Source of the DNA: Desulfobulbaceae bacterium
GTDB lineage: Bacteria > Desulfobacterota > Desulfobulbia > Desulfobulbales > Desulfocapsaceae
Length of the DNA stretch: 8,295 bases
NCBI GenBank assembly: GCA_024643445.1
Contig: JAHEMX010000137.1
Coordinates: 1-8,295, forward strand
Direction: 5' to 3'
Below the pieces are notes generated by a model. It was not told where the DNA came from. It was given only the letters and a program-made list of their open reading frames with translations, and searched no databases. The position numbers and the translations under genes are program-made. This document shows positions 1-7,419 of the stretch, piece by piece; position 1 is the first letter of the stretch; every line of letters begins with the position of its first letter.

Positions 1-1526
1 GTGTAAAGGAAATTTCCATTGGTAAGGGGGCGTCCGCCTTAAAAGTGGGCGGAGAAACATGTTACCCCTTCTACACGTTTGAAGGCGACATGCCCAACAA
101 GCCTGTGATTGCCATGGAGATTTGGGACATGGCACCTGAAGACTGGCCGGCGGCAGCAGTTGCTCCCTTCAAGGATGTCATTTCTGATCCGGCAGCCTGG
201 GCCAAGAAATGCGTCGATGAGTATGGAGCGCAAGCGATCGTCATTCAGCTCAAGAGTGTTGATCCCAACGACAAGAATGCCAGTCCCCAGTCCGCGGCCG
301 AAACGGTCAAGAAGGTACTTGCCGCCATAAAGGTCCCGCTCATTGTCTGGGGCTGTGCGAATCCCGCCAAGGATGAGGAAGTGTTCAAGGTCGTCTGCGA
401 GGTCTGTCAGAATGAAAATCTTCTGCTTGGACCGGTTGAGGAGAAAAACTACAAGGGCATTGCCGCGGCGGCCATGGGCTACAAGCATTCGCTCATTTCC
501 TCTTCCCCGATCGATGTCAACCTGGCAAAACAGATCAACATCCTGCTGGAGAATTTCGGCATGCCGATGGAGCGGGTCATTGTCGATCCGACCACCGGCG
601 GTCTCGGTTACGGTATGGAATACTCCTACTCCGTCATGGAGCGCCTCTCTATGGCTGCACTGAGCCAGGGGGATGACAAACTCCAGTACCCGATGATCAA
701 CAATCTCGGCAACGAGGTCTGGAAATGCAAGGAAGCCAAGCAAAAGGTCGAGGATGCGCCCCTGCTGGGTGATCCGGAAAGACGCGGCATACTGATGGAA
801 GCTGTGGGAGCCGTTTCCTATCTCCTCAGCGGTTCCAACATCCTCATCATGCGCCATCCTGAAGCCATCAGGCTGGTCAAGGAATACATCGGCGCAATGA
901 GTGACGGCACTTCGGTAGCGGACTCTGCACCGATCAAGAAACGGCTCGATGATGTGGCAATCGATTTTGCTGCTCTGGCACCGGCGCCTGACCTGACCAT
1001 CGTTGAAGACAAGAAAGCGGCTCCGGCCAAAAAGGCCGCTCCGGCAGCCAAGAAGGAAGCTGCCGCCGCGCCTGTTGCCGAAAAGCCGAAAGCTGCGGCC
1101 AAACCGGCCAAGGTCGAGGCGAAAAAAGAGACCCCGGCTGCCCCTGCGGCTGCTCCCGAAGTTGATGCTAAAGCCAAGGCGGAAGAGCAGGCCAAGGCCA
1201 AGGCCGATGCGGAAGCCAAAGCCAAGGCCGATGCGGAAGCCAAAGCCAAGGCAGAGCAGGCTGCCAAAGCAGCCGCCGAGGCCAAGGCCAAAGCGGATGC
1301 AGATGCAAAGGTCGAGGCTGAAAAACAGGCTGCTGCAGCGGCGAAAGCGTCACGTGATGCCGAGGCGGCGGAGCTTAAGGCCAAGCGCGCCAAGGAGCGG
1401 GAATTACTGGCACTGAGTCGTGCCAATGCGCCCGAGGGCGAGGTCAAAATGACACCTGCCGCCGTTCAGAAGACAGAGCAGGAAAAAATACTTGAAATGC
1501 TCAACAGATTCCATAAGCGCGTATAA
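1..1526 (+). CDS. acsD: Corrinoid/iron-sulfur protein small subunit (CODH/ACS delta subunit), 5'-partial, with long Lys/Ala-rich C-terminal extension
   Basis: AcsD (CdhD family) is a TIM-barrel protein that pairs with AcsC to form the corrinoid/iron-sulfur protein, the cytoplasmic methyl carrier between AcsE and acetyl-CoA synthase. The frame is open from the first full codon at base 3 and gives 507 visible residues. The first in-frame start codon (GTG at 45) is unlikely to be the true start, because family-like sequence (KEISIGKG, then GGETCYPFYTFEG) already precedes or spans it. Recognisable core segments are NKPVIAMEIWDM (about base 96), NLLLGPVEEKNYKG (about 417), VDPTTGGLGYGMEYS (about 582) and LIMRHPEA (about 843). 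The core ends near base 900, about the length of the roughly 320-residue classical protein. About 205 further residues follow: a Pro/Ala/Lys linker (about 975-1160), an Ala/Lys/Glu helix-like stretch (about 1161-1425) and a less repetitive tail to the stop. It is the first visible gene of the operon, 64 bases before cooS. The family is secure; the role of the tail is unknown. Confidence 0.93.
   Translation, partial: VKEISIGKGASALKVGGETCYPFYTFEGDMPNKPVIAMEIWDMAPEDWPAAAVAPFKDVISDPAAWAKKCVDEYGAQAIVIQLKSVDPNDKNASPQSAAETVKKVLAAIKVPLIVWGCANPAKDEEVFKVVCEVCQNENLLLGPVEEKNYKGIAAAAMGYKHSLISSSPIDVNLAKQINILLENFGMPMERVIVDPTTGGLGYGMEYSYSVMERLSMAALSQGDDKLQYPMINNLGNEVWKCKEAKQKVEDAPLLGDPERRGILMEAVGAVSYLLSGSNILIMRHPEAIRLVKEYIGAMSDGTSVADSAPIKKRLDDVAIDFAALAPAPDLTIVEDKKAAPAKKAAPAAKKEAAAAPVAEKPKAAAKPAKVEAKKETPAAPAAAPEVDAKAKAEEQAKAKADAEAKAKADAEAKAKAEQAAKAAAEAKAKADADAKVEAEKQAAAAAKASRDAEAAELKAKRAKERELLALSRANAPEGEVKMTPAAVQKTEQEKILEMLNRFHKRV
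1197..1253 (+). repeat. In-frame 24-bp tandem repeat in the acsD tail
   Basis: Two identical 24-base units (1197-1220 and 1221-1244) encode AKADAEAK twice. The first 8 bases of a third unit follow, after which the sequence diverges. The repeat lies in a wider Ala/Lys/Glu-rich segment of the acsD tail made of similar but imperfect KAKAE-type units. The 24-base period keeps the reading frame, so copy number could change by slippage without breaking the gene. It encodes eight residues, which does not match a seven-residue coiled-coil period, so a charged helix fits better than a regular coiled coil. Confidence 0.85.
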
Positions 1527-1577
1527 CCGGGTCTGTTTGATTTTATTGTATTAGCTGATTTAAACGAATTTATTTGT

Positions 1578-1582
1578 GGAGG
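1578..1582 (+). promoter_or_regulatory. Ribosome binding site that fixes the cooS start
   Basis: GGAGG lies 8 bases upstream of the ATG at 1591. A GTG at 1576 is in the same frame but overlaps this site and has no Shine-Dalgarno sequence of its own at a suitable distance. The ATG at 1591 is therefore preferred, giving MAELTKTPAA as the N-terminus. Confidence 0.8.
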
Positions 1583-1590
1583 AACCCCAG

Positions 1591-3621
1591 ATGGCAGAAT
1601 TAACAAAAACCCCCGCTGCAAAAGAAGTAAAACTGGCAGATCCCCGGGAAGCATCGATTGAACCTTCAACCCAGGAAATGATCCTGAGGGCACAGAAACT
1701 GCAGATCGAAACCGTTTTTGACCGGGCTGTGACCATGAAACCCTGCGCCATAGGGTTGCAGGGCATCTGCTGCAAGAACTGCTCCATGGGCCCGTGCCGC
1801 CTGCCGCTGCCGAAAGGCGGGATTCAGGGCGAGGATACCAGGAAAGGACTCTGCGGCGCCACGGCAAACACCATTTGTGCCCGTAACTTTGCCCGAATGG
1901 TCGCTGCCGGCTCATCCGCACACTCCGATCATGGCCGCGCCGTTGCCGAAACATTTCTCTCAGTCGCCCGCAAGGAAACCAAGGATTATACCATCAAGGA
2001 CCCGGCTAAACTGATCCAGATCGCCCCCTATTTTGACGTGGCCACGACCGTTGAGGTTGATGGCAAGAAAATGGACCGCGATCTGGACGAGATCGCCCTT
2101 GGCGTCGCCGAAGCGGCCGTTGCTGAATTTGGCAAGACCGGCGGCACACTCTCCTATCTGAAGCGGGCACCGAAGCCGCTCCAGGAAAAATGGAAGAAAG
2201 AAGGTGTCATGCCCCGTTCGATTGACCGCGAGGTCGTCGAAATCATGCACCGTACGGCAATGGGTGTTGACCAGGATTACAAGAACCTGACCAAACAGGC
2301 CACCAGGTGCTCCCTCGGTGACGGCTGGGGTGGTGCGATGATCGGCACCGACCTGCAGGACGTCATGTTCGGTTCCCCGACGCCGCTGCAGGCAGAGGCC
2401 AACCTCGGCGTCATGAAAGAGGACCATGTCAATATCATCGTGCATGGCCACGAACCGCTGCTCTCCGAGATGATCGTTGCCGCCGCGCAGTCCCAGGAAA
2501 TGGTTGACTATGCCAAGTCAAAAGGGGCCAAGGGCATCCAGCTTGCAGGCATCTGCTGTACCGCCAACGAGATCCTGCAGCGCCACGGCGTGCCGCCGGC
2601 CGGCAACTTCCTGCAGCAGGAACTGGCAATCATTACCGGTGCCTGCGATGCGATGATCGTGGACGTACAGTGTATCTTCCAGAACCTGGCCAATGTCGCC
2701 AAGTGTTTCCATACCAAGCTCATCACCACGCATCCGATCGCCAAGATGGAGCAGGACAATGTCGTGCACATCGAGTTTGACGAGCATCATGCCATGGAAG
2801 ATGCCAACCGCATCGTCAAGATGTCCATCGACAACTTCCAGAACCGCGGCGCCGACGTGATGATTCCACATCACAAGACGACCCAGATAGCCGGTTTTGG
2901 TGTCGAGTCGATCAGGTACCACCTCGGCGGCAGTTTCCGCGGTGACTACTTCACCCTGAACGACAATATCATCAACGGCCGCATTCGCGGTATTGCCGGT
3001 GTCGTCGGCTGTAATAACGCCCGCACCAAGCACAACGAGGAGCATATCACCCTGATCAAGGAACTGATCAAGAACGACGTCATCGTTCTGACCACCGGCT
3101 GCAGCGCCATCGCCGCAGGTATCCATGGACTGCTTACCCCGGGTGCTGCCGCTGTTCATTGCGGTCCCGGCCTTGCTGAGGTCTGTGAGACGGTCGGTAT
3201 TCCGCCGGTCCTGCATCTTGGTTCCTGCGTCGACAACAGCCGAATCCTGCTGGCAGCCACAGAGGTTGTCAAGGCCGGCGGTCTTGGTAACGATATCTGT
3301 GATCTGCCCGCTGCAGGGTCCGCGCCGGAATGGATGAGTGAGAAAGCAATCGCTATCGGCCAGTACTTTGTATCGTCAGGCGTCTATACCGTTTTCGGCT
3401 ACCATATGCCGCTTGACGGTGCTCCGGAGTTCAAGGATTATCTCTACCGGGAGATGGAAAATATCTACGGCGGCAAGTGGGACTGCGAACCGGATCCGAT
3501 CAAACATGCCCATAAAATGATCGCCCATATCGACAAGAAACGTAAAGAGCTTGGCATCGACAAGGCCCGTGAGCGCGTGCTCATGGACATGGCCGACAGA
3601 CAGGCCCTTGGTGTCGAATAA
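1591..3621 (+). CDS. cooS: Anaerobic Ni-Fe-S carbon monoxide dehydrogenase catalytic subunit (CooS/AcsA)
   Basis: This enzyme interconverts CO2 and CO. In the CODH/ACS complex it feeds CO through an internal tunnel to AcsB. The protein is 676 aa, close to the 674 aa of the Moorella AcsA. Visible ligands, numbered from the ATG, are: D-cluster C52 and C60 (CX7C, as in enzymes with a [4Fe-4S] D-cluster); B-cluster C61, C64, C69 and C88; C-cluster H285 (in VHGHEP), C323 (in GICC), C361, C474 (VVGCNNAR), C504 (TTGCSA) and C546 (HLGSCVDNSR). The likely proton-transfer histidines H111 and H114 (HSDHGR) and the catalytic lysine K585 in EWMSEKA are present. No key residue is missing. The gap C504 to C546 is 42 residues, shorter than the 50 I recall for the Moorella and Carboxydothermus enzymes. 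The gene sits between acsD and acsB, with spacers of 64 and 57 bases, which marks it as the ACS-partner CODH and not a stand-alone CO oxidase. No CooC nickel-insertion ATPase gene is in the window. Confidence 0.97.
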   Translation: MAELTKTPAAKEVKLADPREASIEPSTQEMILRAQKLQIETVFDRAVTMKPCAIGLQGICCKNCSMGPCRLPLPKGGIQGEDTRKGLCGATANTICARNFARMVAAGSSAHSDHGRAVAETFLSVARKETKDYTIKDPAKLIQIAPYFDVATTVEVDGKKMDRDLDEIALGVAEAAVAEFGKTGGTLSYLKRAPKPLQEKWKKEGVMPRSIDREVVEIMHRTAMGVDQDYKNLTKQATRCSLGDGWGGAMIGTDLQDVMFGSPTPLQAEANLGVMKEDHVNIIVHGHEPLLSEMIVAAAQSQEMVDYAKSKGAKGIQLAGICCTANEILQRHGVPPAGNFLQQELAIITGACDAMIVDVQCIFQNLANVAKCFHTKLITTHPIAKMEQDNVVHIEFDEHHAMEDANRIVKMSIDNFQNRGADVMIPHHKTTQIAGFGVESIRYHLGGSFRGDYFTLNDNIINGRIRGIAGVVGCNNARTKHNEEHITLIKELIKNDVIVLTTGCSAIAAGIHGLLTPGAAAVHCGPGLAEVCETVGIPPVLHLGSCVDNSRILLAATEVVKAGGLGNDICDLPAAGSAPEWMSEKAIAIGQYFVSSGVYTVFGYHMPLDGAPEFKDYLYREMENIYGGKWDCEPDPIKHAHKMIAHIDKKRKELGIDKARERVLMDMADRQALGVE

Positions 3622-3678
3622 CGATCCACTGACGATTTGTACTCATTACTATAAAAATCCTCAAAGAAGGAGGAAGGC

Positions 3679-5892
3679 ATGTCAAGATTAGTAGCGTTTG
3701 CAGCGATACAGGGCGGCTATAAAGTCGTTTCCCAGGTCGAAGGCGAGCTTGAAAAAGCTCTGAAGAGCTTCGATGCTTCCACGAAGATCGGTTTTGGTAA
3801 CACGGCCTATTATCTGCCGGTTATTTACTCCCTGACCGGTATGAAATGTGAGACCCTCGAAGATCTCAAAAAGCCTCTGGAATTTGCCAGAGGGTTGCTG
3901 CCGCCTCATATCAAGGGCCAGAATCATCTGCCGTATCTCGGACCACTGCTGGATGCCGGTATGGCAGGACTGTTTGCCTACGAGGTCAAGGAAGCACTGC
4001 GCATCCTTAATCAACCGGATTTCTATACCTTTACGGAAGATCCGGATATCGAAGGCGGTAAAATATGGGTCGGTCCGGCTGACGATACCATCCTGCGAAA
4101 ACGAGGCGTCGAGTTCGTCGACGGTTCGGCACCCGGTTTTGCCGCCATAGTCGGTGCCGCACCGAATGCGGAAATCGCCAAGATGATTGTCGAGGATTAC
4201 CAGAAGAAGAGTCTCTACATCTTCTGTGCCGCAAATCACAACGGTAAAACGGTAATTGAACAATGCCTGGAAGCCGGTATGCAGGTTGGCTGGAATACCC
4301 GTATCGTACCCTTCGGTCCGGACATCTCCTCGGCCATTTTTGCACTCGGTTTTGCCAACCGTGCGGCCATGGCCTTCGGCGGTGTGAAACCCGGTGATTA
4401 TCGCCGGATGCTGCTGTACAACAAGAATCGTATCTTTGCCTTCGTCAATGCACTCGGCGATGTCGGCACGGAATGGGCGGTTGCGGCAGCAGGTGCGGTC
4501 AACTGGGGCTTTCCGACCCTGGCCGATACGGATATCCCGGAAATCCTGCCGACCGGTATCTGTACCTACGAGCATGTTGTTGCCAATGTACCCCATAATG
4601 AAATCTGCCAGAAATCGGTTGAGGTCAGGGGACTCAAGATCAATATCACCGAAATCGACATTCCTATGGCCTTTGGTCCCGCCTTTGAGGGCGAGCGCGT
4701 CAGGGGAGCAGACCTGTTCTGCCAGACGGGCGGTGGTAAAACCCAGTGCACCGAACTGGTGAAAATGGCAGAAATGAATGAAATCGAAGATGGCAAGGTC
4801 ACCGTTGTCGGTCCTGATATTGCTGATCTCAAGGAAGGCGGCACCCTGCCTCTGGGCATTTACGTGCAGATAGCCGGACGTGAGTTCCAGACTGATTTCG
4901 AGCCGATCATGGAACGCCAGATCCATCATCTCATCAACTATATCCAGGGCATCATGCACATTGGACAGCGCGATATTTCCTGGGTCCGTGTCAGCAAGGG
5001 TGCGGTTGAGAAAGGCTTCTCCCTGAAGCATATCGGCGTTGTGCTGCATGCCAAGTTCCATCAGGATTTCAAGAAGATTGTCGACAAGGTGCAGGTGACC
5101 CTGTTCTCCAAGAAAGAGGATGTCGATAAACTGACCGCCCGGGCCCGTGGTGAATACAAGACCCGTGATGAGCGTGTGGACAAGATGACCGACGAAGATG
5201 TCGATCTTTTCTACTCATGCACCCTGTGTCAATCCTTCGCTCCGAGCCATGTCTGCAGTGTGAGTCCGGAGCGAACCGGTCTCTGCGGGGCTTACAACTG
5301 GATGGACTGCAAGGCATCCTTCGAGATCAACCCGACCGGCCCGAACCAGCCGATTCAGAAAGGCAAGGTCCTGGATCAGAAGCTCGGTCGTTTTGAAGGC
5401 GTTGATGAGTTCATCAAGACGGCTTCCAAAGGAGCCATAGAGACCTACAACTTCTATTCCATGGTCAATGCACCGATGACCACCTGTGGCTGTTGCGAGT
5501 GTATTGCCGCCATGCTGCCGTCCTGTAACGGCATCATGACCGTCGGTCGCGATTATGCCGGTGAAACTCCCTGCGGTATGAAGTTCACCACGCTTGCCGG
5601 TGTCATGGGCGGTGGCGCCTCGTCGCCCGGTTTTGTCGGACACTCCAAATTCAATATCACCCAGGGCAAATTCGTTCTTGGTGATGGCGGACTCCTGCGA
5701 CTTGTCTGGATGCCGAAAGTTCTCAAGGATGAGATCTACGACCGGCTCAATGCGCGCGGCAAGCAGATGGGCATAGAGAATTTCGCCGATATGATCGCTG
5801 ATGAAACGGTTGGCATCACTGAAGAGGAGATTCTGCCCTTCCTTGAGGAGAAAGGACATCCGGCACTGAGTATGGAGCCGCTCATCGCCTAA
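3679..5892 (+). CDS. acsB: Acetyl-CoA synthase (CODH/ACS alpha subunit, bacterial full-length type)
   Basis: AcsB makes acetyl-CoA from CO supplied by CooS, the methyl group carried by AcsC/AcsD, and CoA. The protein is 737 aa, similar to the 729 aa Moorella enzyme, and keeps the N-terminal region (about residues 1-310) that contacts CODH and carries the CO tunnel. Archaeal CdhC lacks this region. A-cluster ligands are all visible: C514, C517, C526 and C536 (CX2CX8CX9C, in YSCTLCQSFAP...TGLCG) bind the [4Fe-4S] cluster and the proximal nickel. C603-G604-C605 is the CGC motif that binds the distal nickel. F520, next to the cluster, matches the aromatic residue thought to gate the active site. 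C606 directly after the CGC motif is an extra cysteine. The start is supported by AAGGAGG at 3667-3673, 5 bases before the ATG. The gene ends with three in-frame TAA codons in a row (5890-5898), followed by a hairpin. Confidence 0.97.
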   Translation: MSRLVAFAAIQGGYKVVSQVEGELEKALKSFDASTKIGFGNTAYYLPVIYSLTGMKCETLEDLKKPLEFARGLLPPHIKGQNHLPYLGPLLDAGMAGLFAYEVKEALRILNQPDFYTFTEDPDIEGGKIWVGPADDTILRKRGVEFVDGSAPGFAAIVGAAPNAEIAKMIVEDYQKKSLYIFCAANHNGKTVIEQCLEAGMQVGWNTRIVPFGPDISSAIFALGFANRAAMAFGGVKPGDYRRMLLYNKNRIFAFVNALGDVGTEWAVAAAGAVNWGFPTLADTDIPEILPTGICTYEHVVANVPHNEICQKSVEVRGLKINITEIDIPMAFGPAFEGERVRGADLFCQTGGGKTQCTELVKMAEMNEIEDGKVTVVGPDIADLKEGGTLPLGIYVQIAGREFQTDFEPIMERQIHHLINYIQGIMHIGQRDISWVRVSKGAVEKGFSLKHIGVVLHAKFHQDFKKIVDKVQVTLFSKKEDVDKLTARARGEYKTRDERVDKMTDEDVDLFYSCTLCQSFAPSHVCSVSPERTGLCGAYNWMDCKASFEINPTGPNQPIQKGKVLDQKLGRFEGVDEFIKTASKGAIETYNFYSMVNAPMTTCGCCECIAAMLPSCNGIMTVGRDYAGETPCGMKFTTLAGVMGGGASSPGFVGHSKFNITQGKFVLGDGGLLRLVWMPKVLKDEIYDRLNARGKQMGIENFADMIADETVGITEEEILPFLEEKGHPALSMEPLIA

Positions 5893-5906
5893 TAATAACG
5901 GGTTCC

Positions 5907-5939
5907 GGCAGGCCGCCGAACGGCGGCCTGCCCTGTTTT
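5907..5939 (+). terminator. Terminator-like hairpin in the acsB-acsC spacer
   Basis: A perfect 11-bp GC-rich stem is formed by 5907-5917 (GGCAGGCCGCC) and 5922-5932 (GGCGGCCTGCC) with a 4-base loop GAAC. CTGTTTT follows, so the T-tract is short (TTTT at 5936-5939) and interrupted near the stem. The structure begins 14 bases after the acsB stop codon and ends 35 bases before the acsC start. It could be a partial (leaky) intrinsic terminator or a 3'-end-stabilising hairpin that gives more acsB than acsC message. The inverted repeat is certain; the function is inferred. Confidence 0.65.
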
Positions 5940-5973
5940 CCTAACCCGAAGAACAGATAAGGAGAGAACACCG

Positions 5974-7314
5974 ATGGCATTAACAGGAATGCAGATATTT
6001 AAACTCCTGCCGAAAACGAACTGTAAGGAGTGTGGAGTTCCAACATGTCTTGCCTTTGCAATGAACCTTGCATCGGGAAAGGCGGAACTCGACGCCTGCC
6101 CCTACGTTTCCGACGAGGCCCGTGCCCAGCTGGAGGAAGCTGCCGCACCGCCGATTCGCCAGGTGGTGATCGGCAAGGGAGTGCGGACTGCCAAGACCGG
6201 CGGCGAGACGGTTCTCTATCGGCACGAGAAAACCTTTTATAACCCAACCCTCTTTGCCGGCGTCATCGCCTCTGATCTGCCGGTTGCCGACGTTGAGGCA
6301 AAACTGAAGATCTGGAACGCGCTGCAATTTGAGCGTGTCGGGCTGAACCTGCGACCGGAACTGGCCGCCGTCAAGGACGTTAACGGTGACAAGGATGCTT
6401 TTGCAGCGGTCGCCAAGCTTGTTGCCGAGAAGTCTGAGTTCAACGTCATCCTGATGAGTGAGGATGCCGAGGTGATGGCGGCGGGTATTGCTGCCTGCGG
6501 CTTCAAAAATCCACTTATCTATGCCGCCACAGAGGCCAATGCGGATGCGTTCGGCAAGCTGGCCGCCGATAACAATCTGCCGCTTGCGGTAAAGTCGGAC
6601 TCTGTGGACGGACTCGTTGCGCTGACGAATAAACTGACGGCGATGGGACTCAAGGACCTGGTCCTTGATCCGGGCTCAAGAGAGCTCAAACCGGCTCTCC
6701 AGGACCTGGTCGGCCTGCGCCGTGCCGCCCTGAAGGCAGGCAATCGCGCTCTTGGTTTTCCGACCATTGCCTTCCCCTGTGAGATGGCTTCGAATCTTGA
6801 CATGGAGGCGCTCATCGCCGGAACCTACGTGGCAAAATACGGCGGTATTGTCGTCTTGTCGGACCTGACCACGGAAGTGCTGTTCCCGCTGCTGCTCATG
6901 CGCCTCAATATCTACACCGATCCGCAGCGCCCGATGGTTGTCAGCGAAGGCATTTACGAGATCGGCAACCCGGACGAGAATTCTCCGGTCCTGGTGACGA
7001 CCAACTTTGCCCTGACCTATTTTATCGTCTCAGGTGAGGTCGAGGCAAGCAAGGTCCCGGCCTGGCTGCTGATCAAGGATTCGGAAGGACTTTCGGTACT
7101 GACTGCCTGGGCAGCCGGCAAGTTCAGCGGCGACGATGTTGGTCTTTTTATCAAGAAGAGCGGTATCATGGATAAGGTCAAGCATTCGGAGATTATCATT
7201 CCGGGGTATGCTGCAGCCATTGTTGCTGATGTGGAAGAGGAACTTCCCGGCTGCACGGTTACGGTCGGTCCGAGGGAAGCTGCTCACCTTCCAGGCTTTT
7301 TAAAAGCACGGTAA
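5974..7314 (+). CDS. acsC: Corrinoid/iron-sulfur protein large subunit (CODH/ACS gamma subunit)
   Basis: AcsC binds the cobalamin that accepts a methyl group from AcsE and delivers it to AcsB. The protein is 446 aa, the same length as the Moorella protein as I recall it. The N-terminal Fe4S4 domain carries C17, C20, C25 and C42 (NCKECGVPTC then DACPY). This cluster takes part in reductive reactivation of Co(II) cobalamin. Residues about 60-330 form the central TIM barrel. Residues about 340-446 form the C-terminal cobalamin domain, with GLSVLTAWAAGKF (372-384), IIPGY (408-412) and GPREAA (432-437), all characteristic of the family. AAGGAG at 5959-5964 supports the ATG, 9 bases downstream. The gene is flanked on both sides by spacer hairpins and is separated from its partner acsD by cooS and acsB, whereas in the Moorella cluster the two CFeSP genes are adjacent. 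Confidence 0.96.
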   Translation: MALTGMQIFKLLPKTNCKECGVPTCLAFAMNLASGKAELDACPYVSDEARAQLEEAAAPPIRQVVIGKGVRTAKTGGETVLYRHEKTFYNPTLFAGVIASDLPVADVEAKLKIWNALQFERVGLNLRPELAAVKDVNGDKDAFAAVAKLVAEKSEFNVILMSEDAEVMAAGIAACGFKNPLIYAATEANADAFGKLAADNNLPLAVKSDSVDGLVALTNKLTAMGLKDLVLDPGSRELKPALQDLVGLRRAALKAGNRALGFPTIAFPCEMASNLDMEALIAGTYVAKYGGIVVLSDLTTEVLFPLLLMRLNIYTDPQRPMVVSEGIYEIGNPDENSPVLVTTNFALTYFIVSGEVEASKVPAWLLIKDSEGLSVLTAWAAGKFSGDDVGLFIKKSGIMDKVKHSEIIIPGYAAAIVADVEEELPGCTVTVGPREAAHLPGFLKAR

Positions 7315-7332
7315 CAGGTGTTTTCGTGGTGT

Positions 7333-7362
7333 CGTCTGCGGCAGTATACGCTGCCGCAGACG
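7333..7362 (+). other. Strong inverted repeat / hairpin in the acsC-acsE spacer
   Basis: A perfect 12-bp stem is formed by 7333-7344 (CGTCTGCGGCAG) and 7351-7362 (CTGCCGCAGACG) with a 6-base loop TATACG. It begins 18 bases after the acsC stop codon. No T-run follows (CTGCATAAGG), so it is not a standard intrinsic terminator. It may act as an mRNA-stabilising or processing hairpin, or as a protein-binding palindrome. The spacer of 105 bases is the longest in the operon. Confidence 0.6.
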
Positions 7363-7419
7363 CTGCATAAGGTACTGACTACCAGCATTACCCAACACTA
7401 TAGTTAAAGGAGAAAGGAT

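Noticed and set aside
45..47. GTG as the start of acsD
   Set aside because: The frame is open to the window edge, and conserved family-like sequence lies upstream of it, so the real start is outside the window.
1003..1416. Arg/Pro/Lys-rich open frame on the + strand, out of frame with acsD
   Set aside because: It is a frame shadow of the same repetitive GCC-AAG-rich sequence, and there is no ribosome binding site or motif to support it.
818..1447. Minus-strand open frame rich in Ala, Ser and Leu opposite the acsD tail
   Set aside because: It is the mirror of the Lys/Ala repeat codons, and its low-complexity composition follows from the repeat.
1537..1574. AT-rich patch before cooS with TTGATT and TTTATT resembling promoter elements
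   Set aside because: No pair of boxes at suitable spacing matches the consensus well. In a 64-base intergenic spacer the AT-richness alone is not evidence of a promoter.
1576..1578. GTG as the start of cooS
   Set aside because: It overlaps the GGAGG site that serves the ATG at 1591 and has no upstream ribosome binding site of its own.
3688..5061. A 457-codon open frame on the minus strand opposite acsB
   Set aside because: It lies wholly inside a gene whose frame is proven by conserved motifs. It resembles no family I recognise and is explained by codon bias that leaves the antisense frame open.
7375..7404. CTGACT, 18 bases, TATAGT: a promoter-like pair before acsE
   Set aside because: The match is fair, but the expected transcript start near 7411 would fall within the acsE Shine-Dalgarno site and remove it, so it is unlikely to drive acsE.
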